Below are positions 4,373 through 5,396 of a stretch of 5,396 nucleotides of DNA, in pieces. The position numbers were made by a program, and so were the translations under genes. Position 1 is the stretch's first letter. Each line of letters begins with the position of its first letter. The notes below the pieces were generated by a model, which had not been told where the DNA came from, made no database searches, and was given only the letters and a program-made list of their open reading frames with translations. This DNA comes from Acidobacteriota bacterium (GTDB lineage: Bacteria; Acidobacteriota; Terriglobia; Acidiferrales; UBA7541), in the NCBI GenBank assembly GCA_016179005.1, contig JACOSF010000137.1, positions 1-5,396 of the forward strand. The letters run 5' to 3'.

Positions 4373-4377
4373 GGAGG
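4373..4377 (+). promoter_or_regulatory. Ribosome binding site GGAGG fixing the GTG start of the cytochrome
   Basis: A consensus GGAGG ends six bases before GTG 4384. This supports the non-ATG start and the full hydrophobic N-terminus. Confidence 0.8.
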
Positions 4378-4383
4378 CAACTT

Positions 4384-4956
4384 GTGGCCAAAGGATTCGT
4401 CATTGGACTCTTGGTAGGCGTGCTGCTTCTGGTCGGTGGACTGTATTGCTACTTCGCTTCGGGAATGGCGCCGGCGGCGGTCGGCGACCCGCCAATGCCG
4501 TTTGAAAAAAAGCTCGCGAAAAAAGCCCTGAACGCACACATCGACAAACAGAGCGTGGCACAACCTCCCGTGTCCGCGGACGAGCAGAATCTTCTGGCCG
4601 GCGCGCGTGTCTATTTGGAGAATTGTGCCGGGTGTCACGGCCTTCCGGGACAGCCTCCTCCCGCAATTGCGGATCGCATGTATCCCCCAGCGCCGCTCTT
4701 GTTCAAGGGTAAGGGCGTCACCGATGACCCGCCGTCGGAGAGTTATTGGAAGACCGTCAACGGAATCCGGCTTTCGGGAATGCCCAGCTTCAAAACCCAT
4801 CTGACGGACACGCAATTGTGGCAGGTGAGCCAGTTGGTCGCCCACGCCAACGAAATCCCCGACTCCGCGAAGAAAGTGCTCGTGCCCGAGTCAGCGCCTG
4901 CCATGCAGACGCCCGCACCTGCTCCCGCAAAGGCTCCGCCCTCAAAACAGAAATAA
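4384..4956 (+). CDS. Membrane-anchored mono-haem cytochrome c
   Basis: 190 residues from GTG 4384, a start supported by GGAGG six bases upstream. Residues 5-24 (FVIGLLVGVLLLVGGLYCYF) form a hydrophobic helix after one Lys, probably an uncleaved signal anchor since no clear cleavage site follows. The domain is therefore periplasmic. The haem site CAGCH is at 81-85; Met133 in SGMPSF is the likely distal ligand, giving a His/Met class I c-type domain (about 68-155). The C-terminus (169-190) is a Pro/Ala/Lys-rich flexible tail. It should carry electrons between membrane or periplasmic redox partners; no oxidase or dehydrogenase gene is adjacent, so the chain is unknown. It appears monocistronic, with its own promoter and a terminator-like hairpin. 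Codons are less GC3-rich than in the MerR-TPR or regulator genes. A cytochrome subunit of a larger oxidoreductase is the main alternative. Confidence 0.9.
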   Translation: MAKGFVIGLLVGVLLLVGGLYCYFASGMAPAAVGDPPMPFEKKLAKKALNAHIDKQSVAQPPVSADEQNLLAGARVYLENCAGCHGLPGQPPPAIADRMYPPAPLLFKGKGVTDDPPSESYWKTVNGIRLSGMPSFKTHLTDTQLWQVSQLVAHANEIPDSAKKVLVPESAPAMQTPAPAPAKAPPSKQK

Positions 4957-4976
4957 CTGCTACCTGATCCGCCCGT

Positions 4977-5013
4977 CGTAGCGCAGCCACTCTTGGCTGC
5001 GCAGTTCTTATTT
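4977..5013 (+). terminator. Hairpin with T-rich tail after the cytochrome gene (GTAG-led, copy 2)
   Basis: GCGCAGCC-ACTCTT-GGCTGCGC (4981-5002) is a perfect 8-bp stem beginning 24 bases after the TAA, followed by AGTTCTTATTT. It could act as an intrinsic terminator with a weak U-tract. It also begins with CGTAG like the other GTAG-led repeats, so a repeat may have been co-opted. Confidence 0.5.
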
Positions 5014-5034
5014 CCCATCGAGAGAACACACCCG

Positions 5035-5075
5035 CTTGCCCAGAGCGTAGCGAAGGGAGCGAAGCCGAGGGGCAG
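5035..5075. repeat. GC-rich imperfect repeat with GCGTAGCGAAG / GAGCGAAGCCGAG core
   Basis: TGCCC (5037-5041) can pair with GGGCA (5070-5074) around a core of GAGCGTAGCGAAG and GAGCGAAGC, two related GAGCG(TA)GCGAAG-like words. The core resembles the middle of the common GTCATCCTGAGCGAAGCG-type intergenic repeat. The assignment is by eye only. Confidence 0.35.
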
Positions 5076-5091
5076 CCTGATCCTGCGCCCT

Positions 5092-5115
5092 CATGTAGCG
5101 ACGACTTTACGTCGC
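5092..5115 (+). repeat. GTAG-led hairpin, copy 3
   Basis: TCATGTA followed by GCGACG-ACTTTA-CGTCGC (5098-5115; 6 bp, 6-nt loop). It has the same leader and similar loop to copy 1 (4217-4244), but the stem is different. Confidence 0.65.
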
Positions 5116-5132
5116 CGCAATCTCCGCCGTCC

Positions 5133-5173
5133 GCTTATGTAGCGCCGGGACGCGGCACCATCGCGCACCCGGC
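5133..5173 (+). repeat. GTAG-led hairpin, copy 4
   Basis: The leader CTTATGTAG is followed by GCCGGG (5144-5149) pairing with CCCGGC (5168-5173), and an inner CGCG (5151-5154) pairing with CGCG (5162-5165) around GCACCAT. It begins 41 bases after copy 3 (leader to leader) and has the same orientation. Confidence 0.55.
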
Positions 5174-5323
5174 AGGTTTTTGTGGGGATCCATTTGAATT
5201 ATGGGTGGAGCGGGTGGCGCACCCTTTGGCCCGGCGCGCGCGCAAGCTGTTGAAGTTGCGGGTGCCCATCGATAAGAGCGAAGGCGTTGTCAAGGGACAC
5301 TTCTCCTGAGCAGTGCGTGGTTG

Positions 5324-5350
5324 CCAGAGGGTGGAGGACCGAAACTCTGG
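5324..5350. repeat. Inverted repeat CCAGAG / CTCTGG
   Basis: 6-bp arms separated by 15 nt in otherwise unassigned sequence. It may be fortuitous. Confidence 0.3.
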
Positions 5351-5374
5351 AAATCTCACGGTGAATCACTCATC

Positions 5375-5391
5375 GGTGGAATCGTTCCACC
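5375..5391. repeat. Hairpin GGTGGAA-TCG-TTCCACC at the window end
   Basis: A perfect 7-bp inverted repeat with a 3-nt centre. There is no T-run on either side. It could be an operator for a gene starting beyond the window, or another spacer repeat. Confidence 0.5.
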
Positions 5392-5396
5392 AACCA

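Larger units (their letters stand above)
3982..4383. other. 402-bp repeat-packed spacer between regulator and cytochrome genes
   Basis: I see no supportable gene here. In order it contains an A/T-rich heptamer array (3991-4026), a fossil copy of the regulator's C-terminal codons (4035-4061), two TCCCGA hairpins (4072-4101, 4123-4152), a GTCATTCCGAG-bordered palindrome (4165-4200), a GTAG-led hairpin (4217-4244), a second heptamer array (4249-4310) and the cytochrome promoter. A long minus-strand open frame across it is an antisense shadow. Confidence 0.7.
4957..5396. other. 440-bp terminal region without a supportable gene
   Basis: This holds the cytochrome terminator-like hairpin, a GC-rich imperfect repeat (5035-5075), two further GTAG-led hairpins (5092-5115, 5133-5173), a short GGGTG/CACCC stem (5212-5224) and two inverted repeats near the end (5324-5350, 5375-5391). 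Short open frames exist on both strands, but none has a start with a ribosome binding site or a recognisable domain. A gene could begin beyond the window. Confidence 0.6.

Noticed and set aside
5135..5359. Minus-strand 74-codon frame, and a plus-strand open stretch ending at 5307-5309, in the terminal region
   Set aside because: Neither has a ribosome binding site, a domain or codon use like the real genes, and both run across hairpin repeats. I could not support either as a gene.

Overview
The window looks like chromosome of a GC-rich bacterium, most likely an Acidobacteriota (Terriglobia-type) genome. The reasons are high GC3 coding, a MerR-type HTH fused to TPR repeats, an NarL-type kinase/regulator pair of the kind common in that phylum, and spacers full of hairpin repeats of the GTCATCCTGAG/GAAGGATCT and TCCCGA/TCGGGA type. 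The phylum call is inference; no rRNA marker is present.

Layout. Positions 1-255 hold the 3' end of a BtpA/SgcQ-family gene (+). A hairpin-rich convergent spacer (256-393) follows. Next come a complete tRNA-His(GTG) gene on the minus strand (394-470, CCA encoded, with its 3' end tandemly duplicated) and a MerR-HTH/TPR protein on the minus strand (532-1491, GTG start). A divergent control region (1492-1649) separates it from a two-gene + strand operon: a membrane histidine kinase (1650-3320) and, one base later, a NarL/LuxR-type response regulator (3322-3981). A 402-bp repeat-packed spacer (3982-4383) precedes a small membrane-anchored cytochrome c (4384-4956) with its own promoter, ribosome binding site and candidate terminator. 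The last 440 bp carry hairpin repeats and no gene that I can support.

How the genes work together. The kinase probably senses a signal through its six-helix membrane domain and GAF-like region and phosphorylates the co-translated regulator, whose targets cannot be read from this window. The MerR-TPR protein is divergent from the kinase and could act on the shared control region, but this is unproven. The cytochrome is a separate transcription unit.

Most notable: (1) the last eight residues and stop of the response regulator (SLHHKVID*) are encoded a second time 80 bp downstream with mostly different synonymous codons, a fossil of a second copy; (2) the kinase ATP-binding domain changes abruptly in codon use just after the N-box Asn (hand-counted GC3 88% to 54%), suggesting a mosaic gene; (3) the tRNA-His 3' end is part of an exact 24-bp tandem duplication; (4) the spacers contain modular repeats: conserved borders around exchangeable palindromes, GTAG-led hairpins, and three seven-base-period arrays. 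I did not find a clear new defence or mobile system.
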